From Poronia punctata (Eukaryota > Ascomycota > Sordariomycetes > Xylariales > Xylariaceae), in assembly GCA_022579005.1 (NCBI GenBank), contig MU401471.1, positions 200,345-264,344 of the forward strand: 64,000 nt of DNA, read 5' to 3'. Positions 23,388 through 35,563 of this stretch are shown in pieces. The first letter of the stretch is position 1. Every line of letters begins with the position of its first letter. A program made the position numbers and the translations under genes. The notes beneath the pieces were generated by a model. The model worked only from the letters and a program-made list of their open reading frames with translations, was not told the origin of the DNA and did no database searches.

Positions 23388-24835
23388 ATGGCATTCGATG
23401 GCTCGTTATCGGCGACTCTGAGCCCATCGGCCTCAGATGCCTTCGGATCACAAGTGTTGTCGACTTCGATCCCGTCGTTAGTCTCGTCTACGAGCTCGCG
23501 CGTTGCCCCGTCGCAGATCTCCAAAACGTATCGGCAAGCCTCGCAGCTGTTCCTCACGCGTCGGCTACCGGAAGCCTTGTCCACCGTCTTGCCCCTGATA
23601 ACGCCATCAACCGAGGGATCGGAAGCAGATGGCTTGACGGAACCTGCACCTGTTGTGAGGGCCTCGCGGTCTACGAGGATCAAGGTGTGGACATTATACC
23701 TTACAATCTTGAACGCCATCCTAGAGCTGGATCCACAAGAAGGGAAAGATGCCTTCGGCACACAGGAGTTTCGCACACTGTGCCACAAAGTCCGGGACGG
23801 TGATGTGTGGGAGGAAGTCGTGCAGTTTGGCTATCACGGGGTTGAAGGGGATGTCGACTCCGAGGTTGTCATAAACTTGTAAGTCATAAACCTGTGTTCT
23901 CATATCTTCGTCTGGCCTATCATGTTTTTGGGATTTAGCTAACCTATTATTCAAGAGCAACCCTGTTGCTATCACATGCCCGATCTCAGGTGCTGAACCA
24001 GAAGCGGCTGGAGAATTACCTGGCTACTTCAAACACTCCCAATTTGGATATCTCTCAGCAGCTCAACGCTGCTCGTTCTCACCGGTCACAAAGCCGCAGG
24101 CCACATTCCAGGGGCGCTGCCAACGGTGCTGATACGCCGAGAGATCTAAATGCACGGGTGAAAATCCTGGAGCTATACACCCTCCATGTCCTAGTACGAA
24201 ACAACGAATGGGACTATGCCAGGGAGTTCATTAGTGCCAGTTCGGTATTGGACGAGGAGAGACGGGAGGCTTTCGTACAAGCCCTTCAAAGTCTTCAAGA
24301 AGAGCAACAGGCGGCCGAACAAAGAGAGCGCGAGGAGTTGCAAAGGCAGGAGGAAAGGCTACGAAAAGACATCGAAGAAGCGAGGAGATTGAGGGCGGAG
24401 AACGAAGCCAGAGAACGCCGGCGGTTAGAGGAGGAGCGCGCAAAACGGGAAGGGAGCGAGGTCGATTATGGTATCGAACAGACTCCCGGAACTCCACCTC
24501 CGAACAAGGCTCGAAAGCCTAAAAAAGCCATCGCGCCGTCGAAAGCAACCCGGCCAGCTTCATCCGGACCGAAAGGCAAGAAAGTAGTGGCCCCTCCCGG
24601 CTTTGGCGCGCGAGCCTCGATGATTATATCGAATTTCCGAAAGGTCATTGAGCAGATGGGAGCCTCGCTCAAGACCAACCCCGTTATTCTAATGAGATTG
24701 ATTGCTTTTATAGTTAGCATAATAGTGGTGTTTAGTCGCAAAAGCCTCCGAGAGCGGGTACAACGTATTGTTGGATCAGGATGGAGCAAGGTCAAGTCAA
24801 CCGCTGGCATGGGCGTCAAGGTCAGCTACATCTAG
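23388..24835 (+). CDS. PEX26: Pex26-like tail-anchored peroxisomal membrane protein
   Basis: Two exons, 23388-23878 and 23956-24835, give 456 residues. The 77-nt intron has a GTAAGT donor, a GCTAAC branch and an AAG acceptor; the join reads [17 protein letters not shown]. Residues 1-250 are a helical region with [18 protein letters not shown] and [15 protein letters not shown], which resemble the Pex26 proteins of filamentous ascomycetes (known family, recalled, not searched). A charged coiled coil covers about 263-333, a Lys/Pro-rich linker follows, and a single transmembrane segment lies at about 406-423 ([16 protein letters not shown]) with a basic tail. Proteins of this class (Pex15 in yeast, PEX26 in animals) anchor the Pex1-Pex6 AAA ATPases that recycle the Pex5 import receptor. 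The tail-anchor layout is directly visible; the precise family name is the less certain part. Confidence 0.78.
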
Positions 24836-25210
24836 GTTGCCGGAGGCAAGTGGAATCCGGTAAAACGTCATAATCACAACAGCGCCACAGGGTTCAGCAG
24901 CATTGTGTACAACACGGACGATTGGATGCATCATGATATATATAGCACTAGGCTTACAACCAAATTGAATTGTCCCAAATTTTGGTGACCATATTTGACT
25001 GCTTCCAGCCGGCTTCCTGCATTCCCTTTTGATATGCCGACTAGGGTATCACTGACTGAAATAAACGAAAAGGCTATAACCACTGGACGCCGGCGTAGAT
25101 GTGATATACAAAGAACATTATCGTTTTGTGACCCTCTCCCACTAAGTAATCATACTCCCTCCACACTCGCACAACCGCATCTTCCCAGCCCGACCCGGGC
25201 AACATTAAGG
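24836..25210. other. Convergent 3' region of Pex26-like and Rds3 genes
   Basis: These 375 bp between two convergent stop codons contain both 3' untranslated regions. I see no other feature. Confidence 0.55.
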
Positions 25211-25710
25211 CTAATAACCTGTCCGATTTGTTTTCTTTTGGTAGAACAACTATTGCGGAGAACAGATCATTAGCACGTACTTCAAGTAGCAAGTGGCGAG
25301 ATAGGAGGGGGCCATATGAAGACGGAGCAAGCAACGGGCATAACTCACATCTGTCCGTGAACTACCAAGATTTATAATCTTTGGACATCCGTCACGGTCC
25401 TTCTCGAGACGCGTACACTCGAAGCAGTAGAAAGCATCCGAGATCCCTTCGCCGCCACAGACGACACACTTGTTCTGGTAATTGCCGAAGCTGCACTCGT
25501 CGCAGATCCGTACTAACGTCGTCGGCCGTACATAGGAGTCGCAAACTGGACATTTGCCGTCGCATTTGTCGCACAGTCGGCCGATGGCGATGCCGGATTG
25601 CTTCCGGCACATTACGAGATCACTGGAAGATTGGTGGTTTGTTAGTCCTTTTGTTTTCCGGGATGTTCGGATATGGATAGATTAGTAACTTACGGATGAT
25701 GACGCGACAT
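25211..25710 (-). CDS. RDS3: Rds3/PHF5A, zinc-finger subunit of splicing factor SF3b
   Basis: Three exons, 25710-25694, 25622-25349 and 25249-25211, encode 109 residues, close to the family length of about 110. Junctions: [16 protein letters not shown] across a 71-nt intron with a CTAAC branch, and [13 protein letters not shown] across a 99-nt intron with a CTAAT branch. The protein is packed with zinc-binding CxxC pairs ([23 protein letters not shown]), as expected of the knotted zinc fingers of PHF5A, which sits beside SF3B1 and helps recognise the branch-point adenosine. The family usually ends LFYERKKYGFKK; here the tail is [12 protein letters not shown], slightly divergent. The gene is divergent from the pinin-like gene. 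A GCT triplet repeat in the 5' leader stops 1-2 bases before the start codon. Confidence 0.95.
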
Positions 25711-26501
25711 CTTTGCTGCTGCTGCTGCTGCTGCTGCTCCAAAGCTACCTTCTGCTTGGTTGTGACGTGGGTAGAAGTAACGTCTTTTTTTGAACGTGAA
25801 GTTTGATAGGCCTTGAGCGAAAACGGGAAGCCCGAGGGAAACGGAGGGGTAGTTGGGAAGGCTAGATTACGTATGTTGGATGATGATTGAATCTTTTGGT
25901 GTTTTTGATTTCTCAGCCTTGCCACATATTGTACGTACTGTACCTACGAGTACTAGAGCTTTTTAGTGGGGTGCTGCAAGGACGATGTGCAGATCCACTT
26001 GATGACTGCCTATCGAGGTGCCGAGAACTGCTCAATCGGGCAGAATGTACAGTACGTCGATCCTAGCACATGTAAATTCGCACCGCTCGTTCTATCTACT
26101 CGCACTCGTACCTTGCTGAAGCTTTTTGATTGGTGAAAGCTCAAGGGCAGCTCTGATGGTACACCGAGTACATGGTACACACAGAGGGGCTAGGCACTGA
26201 AACAGCCAGGACAGCAACTTCGCGCTGAAATGTACCTACCCAAGTAATTGAGGAATTGCGACGCTACCCGGCTTGATATCTTTCGCCCCCCTCGCTTGCC
26301 AATTCGAAGCGTTCAAGATGTGTTAGAATACAATCAGATTATATTGTTCTCTTTGCGCATAACTTATCCACGGATTGCTTCCTGAGCCGCTTAGAGCTGT
26401 ACACCGAGAAACTGCCGAGACTTGAATGTACTTGCTAGACATTAACGCGTCTCAGCACAGCTAGTTCATTTCCTGGACTATAGTTTGGGAACCGCAAGGC
26501 C
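25711..26501. promoter_or_regulatory. Divergent promoter region between RDS3 and the pinin-like gene
   Basis: These 791 bp separate two head-to-head genes whose products both act in pre-mRNA splicing, so a shared regulatory region is possible. It contains the AGC repeat at the RDS3 side and a TACGAGTA copy at 25945 followed by CTAG. I see no further gene. Confidence 0.55.
25712..25738. repeat. GCT/AGC triplet repeat in the RDS3 5' leader
   Basis: About eight tandem GCT units (AGC on the coding strand) lie immediately upstream of the Rds3 start codon. They would form part of the 5' untranslated region. The glutamine run they could encode is out of frame with the Rds3 coding sequence. Confidence 0.9.
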
Positions 26502-27590
26502 ATGTCGGCCAATACACAGTGAGCAACAAATTACCATTGGTCGTATTGGCGTCCACAACCACTCACAGCGCGGTCACCTCGCAGGTCACCCAAAGGCCAC
26601 AGCGCCGATGACAACACGGCCGAACCTGAGGCTGGGCCGGTTCAAGATCAGAGCCAAGACGCAGCGCCCGTTGTTCCCCAACAGAAGCGTAAGGCTTCCT
26701 CGCCAACACCGGCGGACGAAGCAACTTCGAATTCGCCAAAACGAGCCAGAACAGACATCGAGGATCCAAACCACAGACATGAAGTCCCACAATCAACCAC
26801 AGCGGAGGCAGGCCGAGATCGACGGGAGATGGCGCGCCAGGAAGAAAAGAAACGTGGTAGACGTTTACTAGGCGGTTTGATGAATACCCTAAGCCAAGCC
26901 GGCGCTGGCCCTCAACATAAGAGACGTCAAGAAATTGAGCGACGACAACAGGCAAAATCTAGCTCCCAGCGTGTTGAAGACGACCGCATACGCATGCAGA
27001 GACTCGCCAAATTAGAGGCAGTGCGCAAGGCCGAGCAACTCAAGTTCGAAGAGAAGACTGTACGTTGTTTTAACCTTCGGCGGGGCTTCATGATGTGGTA
27101 GATTTGCTTACGAGTATGCGGCCGCCTAGATGAAAACCAAACATGCCGATATGCTAGCCAAAGCTCGTTACTTACGCACCCGAGCCAAGCCCCCAATTGT
27201 AAGGACGTTGTTTCCATTTCTTAGCGACGCGCTGGTCCTAACGCATTGTGCTAGTATTACCTTCCTTGGGAACTCACCAAGTCACAAGAAGACTTGATCC
27301 AGGTCCAGGTACAAGAAGCTAAACAGATTATCGAGAAAGAAGCCGCCAAACTCGCGGGGCATAAAGAACGAGAAAAGGGCGAGGCAACCTCGGGCATTAC
27401 GGTGAAACCCCCAATATCGAAGACAGAGGAGACAACGGTTGAACCTGATACTAAGATACCTACTAACAAATCGGAGTCTACTAATAATCGTCCCCATTCG
27501 CGGGGTACTAATAAGGCTGGCCCTGACAGAGACCATGATAGGGCAGAAGATGTCATGATCGAGGAGGCTGAGGACACGGTGATCTACTAA
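26502..27590 (+). CDS. Pinin/SDK/MemA-domain nuclear protein (splicing-associated)
   Basis: Four exons, 26502-26518, 26585-27059, 27130-27198 and 27255-27590, give 298 residues. The first exon carries only MSANT plus two bases of the next codon; all junctions are in phase (ANTQ-SPKG, FEEKT-MKTKHADML, RAKPPI-YYLPWELTK). The N-terminal 90 residues are polar and disordered with a KRARTD-type basic patch. The core has RRLLGGLMNTLSQA, a Lys/Arg/Glu-rich helix (RRQEIERRQQAKSS, KLEAVRKAEQLKFEEKT), RTRAKPPI and YYLPWELT, the hallmark order of the pinin domain. Pinin proteins associate with the spliceosome and exon-junction complex in animals; a fungal role in splicing is inferred. The C-terminus is acidic and Thr/Ser-rich. 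The intron boundaries rest on consensus and phase; intron 1 has only a weak branch site. Confidence 0.85.
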
Positions 27591-28615
27591 TTCACCCCAA
27601 TTGTGCTTTTGATTTAATGACGATAGGCCATGGCAAGTCAGCGTATAGGTTAGGTACTTTCTTTAGTACGGCCTTGGGGGCGTTATTGGTGCATTTTGTT
27701 GTACTGGGACATAGCATGGGCTAATGTCTTCATACCTAACTGGACTTGGATGATGAACTTCGTGTAAGTGTCAAACAATTATGTCGACGAGACTGGCAAG
27801 AATAGGACTGTACCTCCTTTGTTCGTGCTTTACCTGGAGATTACTTGTATCGATGTTCCCTAGTAGTAAACGCTACCTACCTTGATCCCACCACAAAAGG
27901 CGCGCACGCGCGGTATCAATTTCGATTACTCATCCTACCCAACTTACGTCATCCATCATAACTACCGCATTTCACCCGCAACCCCTTACGATCCACACAA
28001 GCGACTTCAAGCTTGGTTTGAGACGTAGGTACCTGGGAAAGAAAGCATCCTGAGGTTAGGAATGGCTCGTAATCAAGACTTGACACGGTCGGCGCAGCTC
28101 GCGCAAAACTTATTTAATCGGATCATCCTGTTTGTCGCCCCTATTATGGGTGCTGCATATCTGTGGCAGGCAGCTCCTCGCGGGGCCTTTCTTGGCGATG
28201 CGGACCTCGGGTTGGCCTCACTAATAACATCCAAGTCCCAGTCTCGGACGTCCTTCCTTGTCCTATCCATGTACGCCCACATACGCCCACATAAAAGACG
28301 GCCCTTTCCGTAGCACCCGGGGCGTCTGGCTTGCATATTAATCCAATTAGTAATGCTGTGCTACAGTTTCCTGTAATATATAAAGACACCACCAATAGGT
28401 TTTATCACTTCTCCCTTCTTAGTCCCCCTTTTCATCGGCTGCCACTATTTGGCGTATGTATTTATTTGCATCCCAGGTAAGCCCCTTTCCTAAAGTCGGT
28501 ACCGTTGAAAGAGTAGTCCCCATGGTGTATTTATCAGTCGTATTACTTATTCTACTTGTCACTATTAGGTGCATCTCAACCCCTGATCTAAGCTAACTCG
28601 TTCCCAAGTGCCACG
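27591..28615. other. Intergenic region upstream of the epoxide hydrolase gene
   Basis: These 1.0 kb contain the pinin-like 3' end and the hydrolase promoter. A TATATAAAG sequence near 28377-28385, roughly 230 bp before the start codon, could be a TATA element. The open frame at 28062-28313 has no recognised family. Confidence 0.45.
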
Positions 28616-29794
28616 ATGTCGACGCACACTACGGTTGACGCTTTAGTCCCCAATGACCCTCGGGTCGAGCACAAATTTGCCGATGTTGGCGGGTGGACGT
28701 ATCACTACATATTGGCCATGCCCCAGGGCACGCCGACCGCCACTGTTTTTCTTATTCACGGCTGGTAAGCTAGAGTGTGGTGCTCTAATTCCGTTTCTGG
28801 CGCGAGCTCATGATGCATTACCAGGCCGGACATTGGCATGGGCTGGCGTTACCAAGTCCCCTATCTGCTGTCTCTGAACATGCAGGTCGTTGTGCCCGAC
28901 ATGTTGGGCTATGGGCAGACGTCCGCGCCGTATTCGGCCGAGGAGTATACATTCAAGAAGATGACGGCGCATATCGCTCAGATCGTCAAGCAGACTACTG
29001 ACCAGCCCATTATCCTGGGTGGCCACGACTGGGGTGGCATTTTCGTTTGGTTAGTCCCGAATTCCTTATTGCTCCGCTTCCTGACTACTCTCAACTACTT
29101 GCTCGAATCTGCCGGATTGCAACGCTGACAAAGGTGCAGGCGCTTCACACAATACTACCCGGAACTAGTCCGCGGCGTCTTCTCTGTATGCGTGCCGTTC
29201 TCGTCCCCACTATCTGCCACCATAGACCTACCGACGCTGGTTGAGAAGATGCCCAACTTCAGATACCAATTGCAACTCGCAAGCGGAAAGGCGGAGGAGA
29301 TCGTGGGCAAGTCACCCGAGCGCCTGCGCAAGTTCATCAACGCCATATACGGGGGCAAGACCCCCGACGGAAAGGGAGCATTCACCACAGACGAGGGAGT
29401 GGTCGAGGCCAACATCGACAACATCGGGCAGAGCCCGCTCATGAGCGAGGAGATGACCGACTTTTACGTGCAGGAATTCGCCCGCAACGGCGGCATCCAC
29501 GCCCCCTGTAACTGGTACCGGACCCGCGTGCTCAACTCGCCAGACGAGATCGAGTTGGCCAAGACCCCGTTCAAGTTCCCCATGCCGGCCATGCTACTCA
29601 TGGCTGATAAAGATGACGCGCTTCCCACTTCGATGGCCGCCAACCAGCACAAGCACTTTGCAGCTGGACTCAAGATGGACACGTTGAAGGATTGCTCGCA
29701 TTGGGCCATGGTTCAAAAGCCCGCCAAGGTAAACGAGCATATTGGTCAGTTTATCAAGAGTGTCTTGGGTGATGAGGTCAAGGCAGTTTTGTAG
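28616..29794 (+). CDS. Alpha/beta-hydrolase, epoxide hydrolase type
   Basis: Three exons, 28616-28764, 28825-29049 and 29140-29794, give 342 residues. Introns are 60 and 90 nt; both fall inside TGG codons and rejoin as HGWPDIGMGWR and GGIFVWRFTQYYPEL. The family motifs are complete: the oxyanion HGxP motif (H48-P51), the nucleophile elbow GGHDWGG (Asp118), a lid tyrosine in NWYRTR (Tyr251), an acid residue in MADKDDALP (Asp281 or Asp283) and the catalytic histidine in CSHWAMVQKP (His312). Such enzymes open epoxides to diols through an alkyl-enzyme ester on the Asp nucleophile; the Asp nucleophile with an HGWP motif favours epoxide hydrolase over esterase. There is no signal peptide, so a cytosolic enzyme is expected. 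Physiological substrate unknown. Confidence 0.93.
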
Positions 29795-31344
29795 AAGCTT
29801 CTGCTTGGACATGGAATACGTGTGGTAGGACATAATGATATGATGATAGGGAATGTCAAAACAAATGTTAACTTTCAAAATACAAATCACACCCCCCTTG
29901 CTTTCTTATACAATGTAGAATTGCGGAATGATGCATAGCATTACATCACATTACAGACGGTACCTACCTTATGTACTTAATCACCTGGCCCATTTGCAAG
30001 GGAATGCATTATATCACATATCATCTCACATTCACCCACGTTTCTCAACCCCGGTGTGAGCCAATGTAAGAGGGGCAGACAAGCACACCAAGTGCTGTGC
30101 TGCACAGAAGATGTTCTGTTGCATTGGAAGCCCACAGCCAAATCGATATTTTGTCATCAAGTGCTCATGACTCACCCTGACTTGGTATTCTATTTCTTTG
30201 CAACAATGCCAAAAATCCCCTGGTGTTCTTATTATTTACAAGGACGTGGAAACCTGCCCGTGTATAATTGCCAACCTACATCACAATACATACCTGCAGG
30301 TACTGGCGTTAGCCTGCTTGGCAGCGCACATGTCAGTTGCCATTATGTAGATGTAGGCTGGTTAACAAAGAGCAGCGTGAACCTCCGTGTATGATGGTTT
30401 ATACTCGTAGCAATTTATAGCCCTGAATTAGGCACTGCCCGCTGCGTTGCTTATAATAGTAAGCAATGTTATATAACAAGCCGTTAGAACAATATCCAAT
30501 CACAAAGATGACTTAGACAACACCTTACCTCCTGATTCACTTTGTCAGTATTTACAAGTGCCAATCCTCCTTGGGGCTTGATACGTGGTGAGTGGTGCTG
30601 TAGCACAGTCTAGGGCGTTTTAATGAGGCTGTGCTGTAAGATTTACCAAACCAAACCACGCTAACCTAAAAGCCTACAGCAAACAAAAGAGCTCTACTCG
30701 TACAAGTACTTACCTACTGTTGCGTCTTCTGTGGACCCTTCATACCATTGGGGGCCTATCACCATCAATTAACGTTCACTGATCTTCGCTGTCGGGAGAA
30801 GCCAGACCTCCCTTCGCCTGCACGGTTACCACTTTAACCTTAACTGCCATCACTCTACCTCTTGCACTTGCATTCCGACAGTATTGACTGTACAAGACGT
30901 TCATCAGCCTGGCATTTGGATCTGGCAAAATCTCCCTTGTTTTTGTTCCACTAACATCCTATTCGTACTCATTACCTATTTCCCTGCTTGTGTAATATTT
31001 GCGCTGTATCACTCTACGAGCCAATCATCCAAACCAAGGCCCAAGCCAGTCCCTTTTAGGCTGCTTAATTCTACTTCCATTCTCAAACGTCTGCGGGCCT
31101 GGGGCTAGACATCTCGTATTGCAACCACCCTTTTTCTCTGCCCTCGTTCTCTGACAGAGCATAGCCCCGGATTTATTGCGACACTGTCTGCCTTGAGAGG
31201 GTCCTCCCATTTCCGTTAAGCTGTCGCATGGAACAAACATTGAGAAATCAAATAGTCCCAAATCTTAAGACGACTTGATACCTCCACGAATTTCTCATGT
31301 CTCCCATTCTCAACCCTGCATAAGCTCCTGTGTCCCTTTGCGGT
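29795..31344. other. Intergenic region upstream of the P4-ATPase gene
   Basis: I see no gene in these 1.55 kb. Two TACTCGTA copies (30402, 30695) and repeated ACATTACATC-type sequence near 29935-29955 are present. The stretch just before the P4-ATPase start is CT-rich and lies where its promoter and 5' leader should be. Confidence 0.5.
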
Positions 31345-34300
31345 ATGGCGGGAAGGGCGCCCTTTGGAGGCTCTTCCAGCTCCAAAAATGACCTTCTCCT
31401 TGACCTCGACGACCAGCCTTCGTACCATAGCGGACAGCTCGCTACCACACACGATGACGAACTACGCCCTGCATATAATACCAATAATCCTGGCCACGGG
31501 TTCCCCCCACGCCAGTCAGTTTCGTACGATAGCTTTGTCGGCGCCGATAGCCACAAGGCCCAGCCTGGCGTGAAGAATGCGGCCCCAGGCGCTCCCTCGG
31601 GTATTCGTGCCCCTTATTTAGTAGACAACGATAGACAATACAGCCAGACCTCTGGCCTGGATAACTATCGAAGTTACGCCGACGACTTTGACGATTATCC
31701 CGAAGACGACCAGTCGTATTATCAACATGGGGGCGGTTCCATAAGCGGTGGTGATGGCTTGCGCCGGGAGAATGCCCGGCAGCGCAATAGTGTGCTGGGT
31801 CTCGGCGGCGGATTCATCGGGAGGGCTAAGAACATGCTGGGAATGGGCCAAGGCTACTCGGAAATGGACCTCCCCCTAACAGAGGCTGGTCATGCGCGCA
31901 ATGATTCTTCGGGTACAGTTCCACAGGGGAAGAAGAATAAGAAGTTCGAGTTGAGTAACTTCAAGTTCGGGATTGGAAGTGGGAAACCAGACCCTTCTAC
32001 ACTTGGACCTCGAATCATACATCTCAACAACCCGCCTGCCAACTCTGCAAACAAATACGTCGACAACCATGTCTCGACGGCAAAGTACAACTTCGCCACG
32101 TTTTTGCCCAAGTTCTTGTTTGAACAGTTCTCCAAATTCGCAAACATCTTCTTCTTATTCACAGCAGGATTACAGCAAATTCCCGGCCTGTCGCCTACGA
32201 ACCAGTATACGACAATCGGGCCGCTTATTGTCGTCTTGCTAATTTCTGCCGCCAAGGAGTTCGTCGAGGACTACAGACGGAAACAGGCAGATAGTGCTTT
32301 GAATAACTCAAAGGCGAGGGTTTTGAGAGGGTCCAGTTTTGAAGAGACGAGGTGGATCAACGTGGCAGTTGGAGATATCTTGCGCGTCGAGTCCGAGGAG
32401 TCATTTCCTGCCGACCTGGTACTCCTCGCCAGCTCTGAACCTGAAGGTCTTTGTTACATTGAGACAGCCAACCTGGACGGCGAGACGAATCTGAAAATCA
32501 AGCAAGGTCTACCGGAGACATCGGCATTAGTTAGTCCTGCAGAGTTGAGCAGGTTAGGTGGCAGGATTAGATCAGAACAACCCAACAGCAGCCTGTATAC
32601 ATACGAGGCGACGCTGACCATGCAAGCCGGTGGCGGCGAGAAAGAACTCCCGTTGAACCCGGAGCAGCTTCTGCTTCGAGGTGCCACTCTCCGGAATACT
32701 CCCTGGATTCACGGTATAGTTGTCTTTACGGGCCACGAGACGAAGCTGATGCGAAACGCCACGGCAACGCCCATTAAGCGTACCAAGGTTGAGCGGCAAC
32801 TAAATAAGCTCGTGCTCGCCCTTGTCGGGTTGCTACTAATTCTCAGTTCAATATGCACCATCGGAGATTTGGTGTATCGTGCTGTGTCGAACGACTCGGT
32901 GTCTTACCTGGACTTGGACCTATTGAATGGCGGCGGCAAGGTTGTCCAGGCCATCTTCAGGGATCTCGTCACGTATTGGGTACTCTTCTCATCCCTGGTA
33001 CCGATCTCGCTCTTCGTCACCTTGGAGCTTGTGAAGTACTGGCACGGAATTCTCATCAACGACGATCTCGATATCTACTACGAACCAACGAACACGCCAG
33101 CGAATTGCCGCACATCCAGTTTAGTAGAAGAATTGGGCATGGTTGGATTCGTCTTCTCGGATAAGACGGGAACTTTGACGTGTAACATGATGGAGTTTAA
33201 ACAGTGTTCGATCGGCGGTATTCAGTATGCCGAAGAAGTCCCCGAGGACAGACGGGCTACCGTCCAAGACGGGGTCGAAGTTGGGATACACGATTTCAAG
33301 CGCCTTAAGGAGAACCTTGAATCTCATCAGACCTCTGAAGCCATTCACCATTTCCTGGCCCTTTTGTCTACGTGTCACACTGTTATTCCTGAGCGAGATG
33401 AATCAAAGGGCGGTAAGATCAAGTACCAAGCCGCATCTCCCGATGAAGGCGCGCTTGTCCAGGGTGCGGTGAGCATGGGATATTCCTTCATTGCGCGTAA
33501 GCCCCGAGCTGTTATCATTGAGGTAGCTGGGAAGCAGTCGGAATATGAGCTACTGGCCGTGTGTGAGTTTAACTCTACAAGAAAGCGAATGTCGGCCATC
33601 TATCGCTGCCCCGACGGGAAGATTCGATTGTATTGCAAGGGTGCCGATACGGTCATTCTAGAACGCCTGAACGACGACAACCCTCATGTTGAGCAGACGC
33701 TGCTGCACCTAGAAGACTACGCCTCGGAAGGCTTACGGACGCTATGTTTGGCCATGCGCGAGATCCCCGACCACGAATTCCGAGAATGGCGAGCCATCTT
33801 CGAAAAGGCTCAAACTACTGTGGGCGGAAACCGAGCCGAAGAACTAGACAAGGCAGCCGAACTCATTGAGCACGACTTGTATCTACTAGGCGCCACTGCC
33901 ATTGAAGACAGACTGCAGGACGGCGTCCCGGAAACCATTCACACGTTGCAAGAAGCCAACATCAAGGTTTGGGTGCTAACTGGCGATCGACAAGAGACGG
34001 CTATCAACATCGGCATGAGTTCGAAGCTCCTAAGTGAGGACATGATGCTCCTGATTGTCAATGAAGACGATGCGGTAGCTACGCGTCAGAATATCCAGAA
34101 GAAATTAGACGCCATTAGGAATAATGCCGAAGGATCGGTCGAGATGGACACGCTAGCTCTGGTCATCGACGGGAAATCGCTTACTTACGCGCTAGAACCG
34201 GATTTGGAGAAGATGTTTTATGATCTGGCCGTCATGTGCAAAGCCGTCATATGCTGCCGTGTGTCGCCCCTTCAGAAGGCTTTGGTTGTCAAGCTGGTCA

Positions 34301-35563
34301 AGAAGTACTCGGACGAGATCCTCCTTGCCATTGGCGACGGTGCAAATGACGTATCCATGATTCAGGCAGCTCATATTGGTGTGGGTATTTCAGGGGTTGA
34401 AGGACTGCAGGCGGCTCGGTCCGCCGATGTCTCGATAGGCCAATTCCGCTTCCTGCGAAAGCTTACTCTGGTGCATGGAGCTTGGAGCTACCACCGGATC
34501 AGCAAAACCATTCTCTTTTCGTTCTACAAGAACATCGCCCTCTACCAGACCCAGTTTTGGGTAAGTGGTCGTCTCCTCGTGCACGTTTTAGCTGCATTCA
34601 CAAACTAACAAAAACTGTCTCCAGTATGCTTTCCAAAACGTCTTCTCGGGTGAAATCATTTACGAGTCGTGGATGCTGTCGTTCTACAACGTATTCTTTA
34701 CGGTCTTACCGCCTCTGGCCATTGGTATTCTCGATCAGTATGTCTCGGCTCGTCTGCTAGACCGCTACCCACAGCTGTACACTGCTGGACAGCGCAACGA
34801 ATTCTTCAAGATCAAGACGTTTGCTGCCTGGATTGGAAATGCCTTCTACCATTCGCTCATCCTCTATGTTTTCTCCCAACTCATCTGGTACGGTGACGGC
34901 GTGCTTCGCGACGGTACAATCGGCGGCCACTGGCTTTGGGGCACAGGTTTGTATGCTTCCGTCTTGGCCACCGTTCTTGGCAAGGCTGCCTTGGTTACCA
35001 GCAACTGGACAAAGTATCACGTCATAGCGATACCGGGTAGCTTTTTGTTCTGGTTTGCTTTCATCGCCGCCTATGGCACAATCGCACCGATGGTCAACGT
35101 ATCGACCGAACTGCGTGGCCTGATTCCCGTACTATTCACCAGCCCCATGTTCTACATTCAGACGATATTCCTACCCATGGCTTGCCTTATCAGGGACGTA
35201 GCTTGGAAGTATGTCAGAAGAATGTATTACCCGCGAAGCTATCACCATATCCAGGAGATTCAGAAATATAATATCCAGGATTATCGCCCAAGGTAAGACC
35301 CGCATCATTCATTCCTTTCCCATATCTTGTCGTAAACGAAAGACTCCTCTCTTCCCGTTTGACACTAACCGTTTCACAGAATGGAACAATTCCAAAAGGC
35401 GATCCGAAAGGTCCGGCAGGTGCAGAGGATGCGAAAACAGCGAGGCTACGCCTTCTCCCAGGCCGACGAGAGCCAGACGCGTGTCATCAACGCTTACGAC
35501 ACGACGAGGGGTAGAGGACGATACGGAGAAATGCCAGCGTCGGATGCGCCACAGGGCAGATAG
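31345..35563 (+). CDS. DRS2: P4-type ATPase (phospholipid flippase), Drs2 class
   Basis: Three exons, 31345-34560, 34625-35292 and 35380-35563, give 1355 residues. Both introns have GTAAG donors and CTAAC branch sites. The N-terminal 220 residues are polar. Family marks, with approximate residues: LDGETNLK actuator loop (378), PISL (553-556) in membrane helix 4, the phosphorylation loop FSDKTGTLT (Asp606) and the hinge GDGANDVSMIQ (997). Ten membrane segments are expected. The C-terminal exon contains RMRKQRGYAFSQADES (about 1311-1325), equivalent to the Drs2 tail that autoinhibits the pump and answers to PI4P and Arf-GEF binding. Drs2 moves phosphatidylserine and phosphatidylethanolamine to the cytosolic leaflet of the trans-Golgi with a Cdc50 partner. 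Retention of intron 2 would put TAA directly after the split Arg codon and remove this tail. The start is the only nearby ATG in the frame. Confidence 0.96.

Noticed and set aside
25620..25925. 101-codon minus-strand frame with a glutamine run
   Set aside because: It lies in the Rds3 5' leader and first intron and is out of frame with Rds3; the Gln run reflects the AGC repeat.
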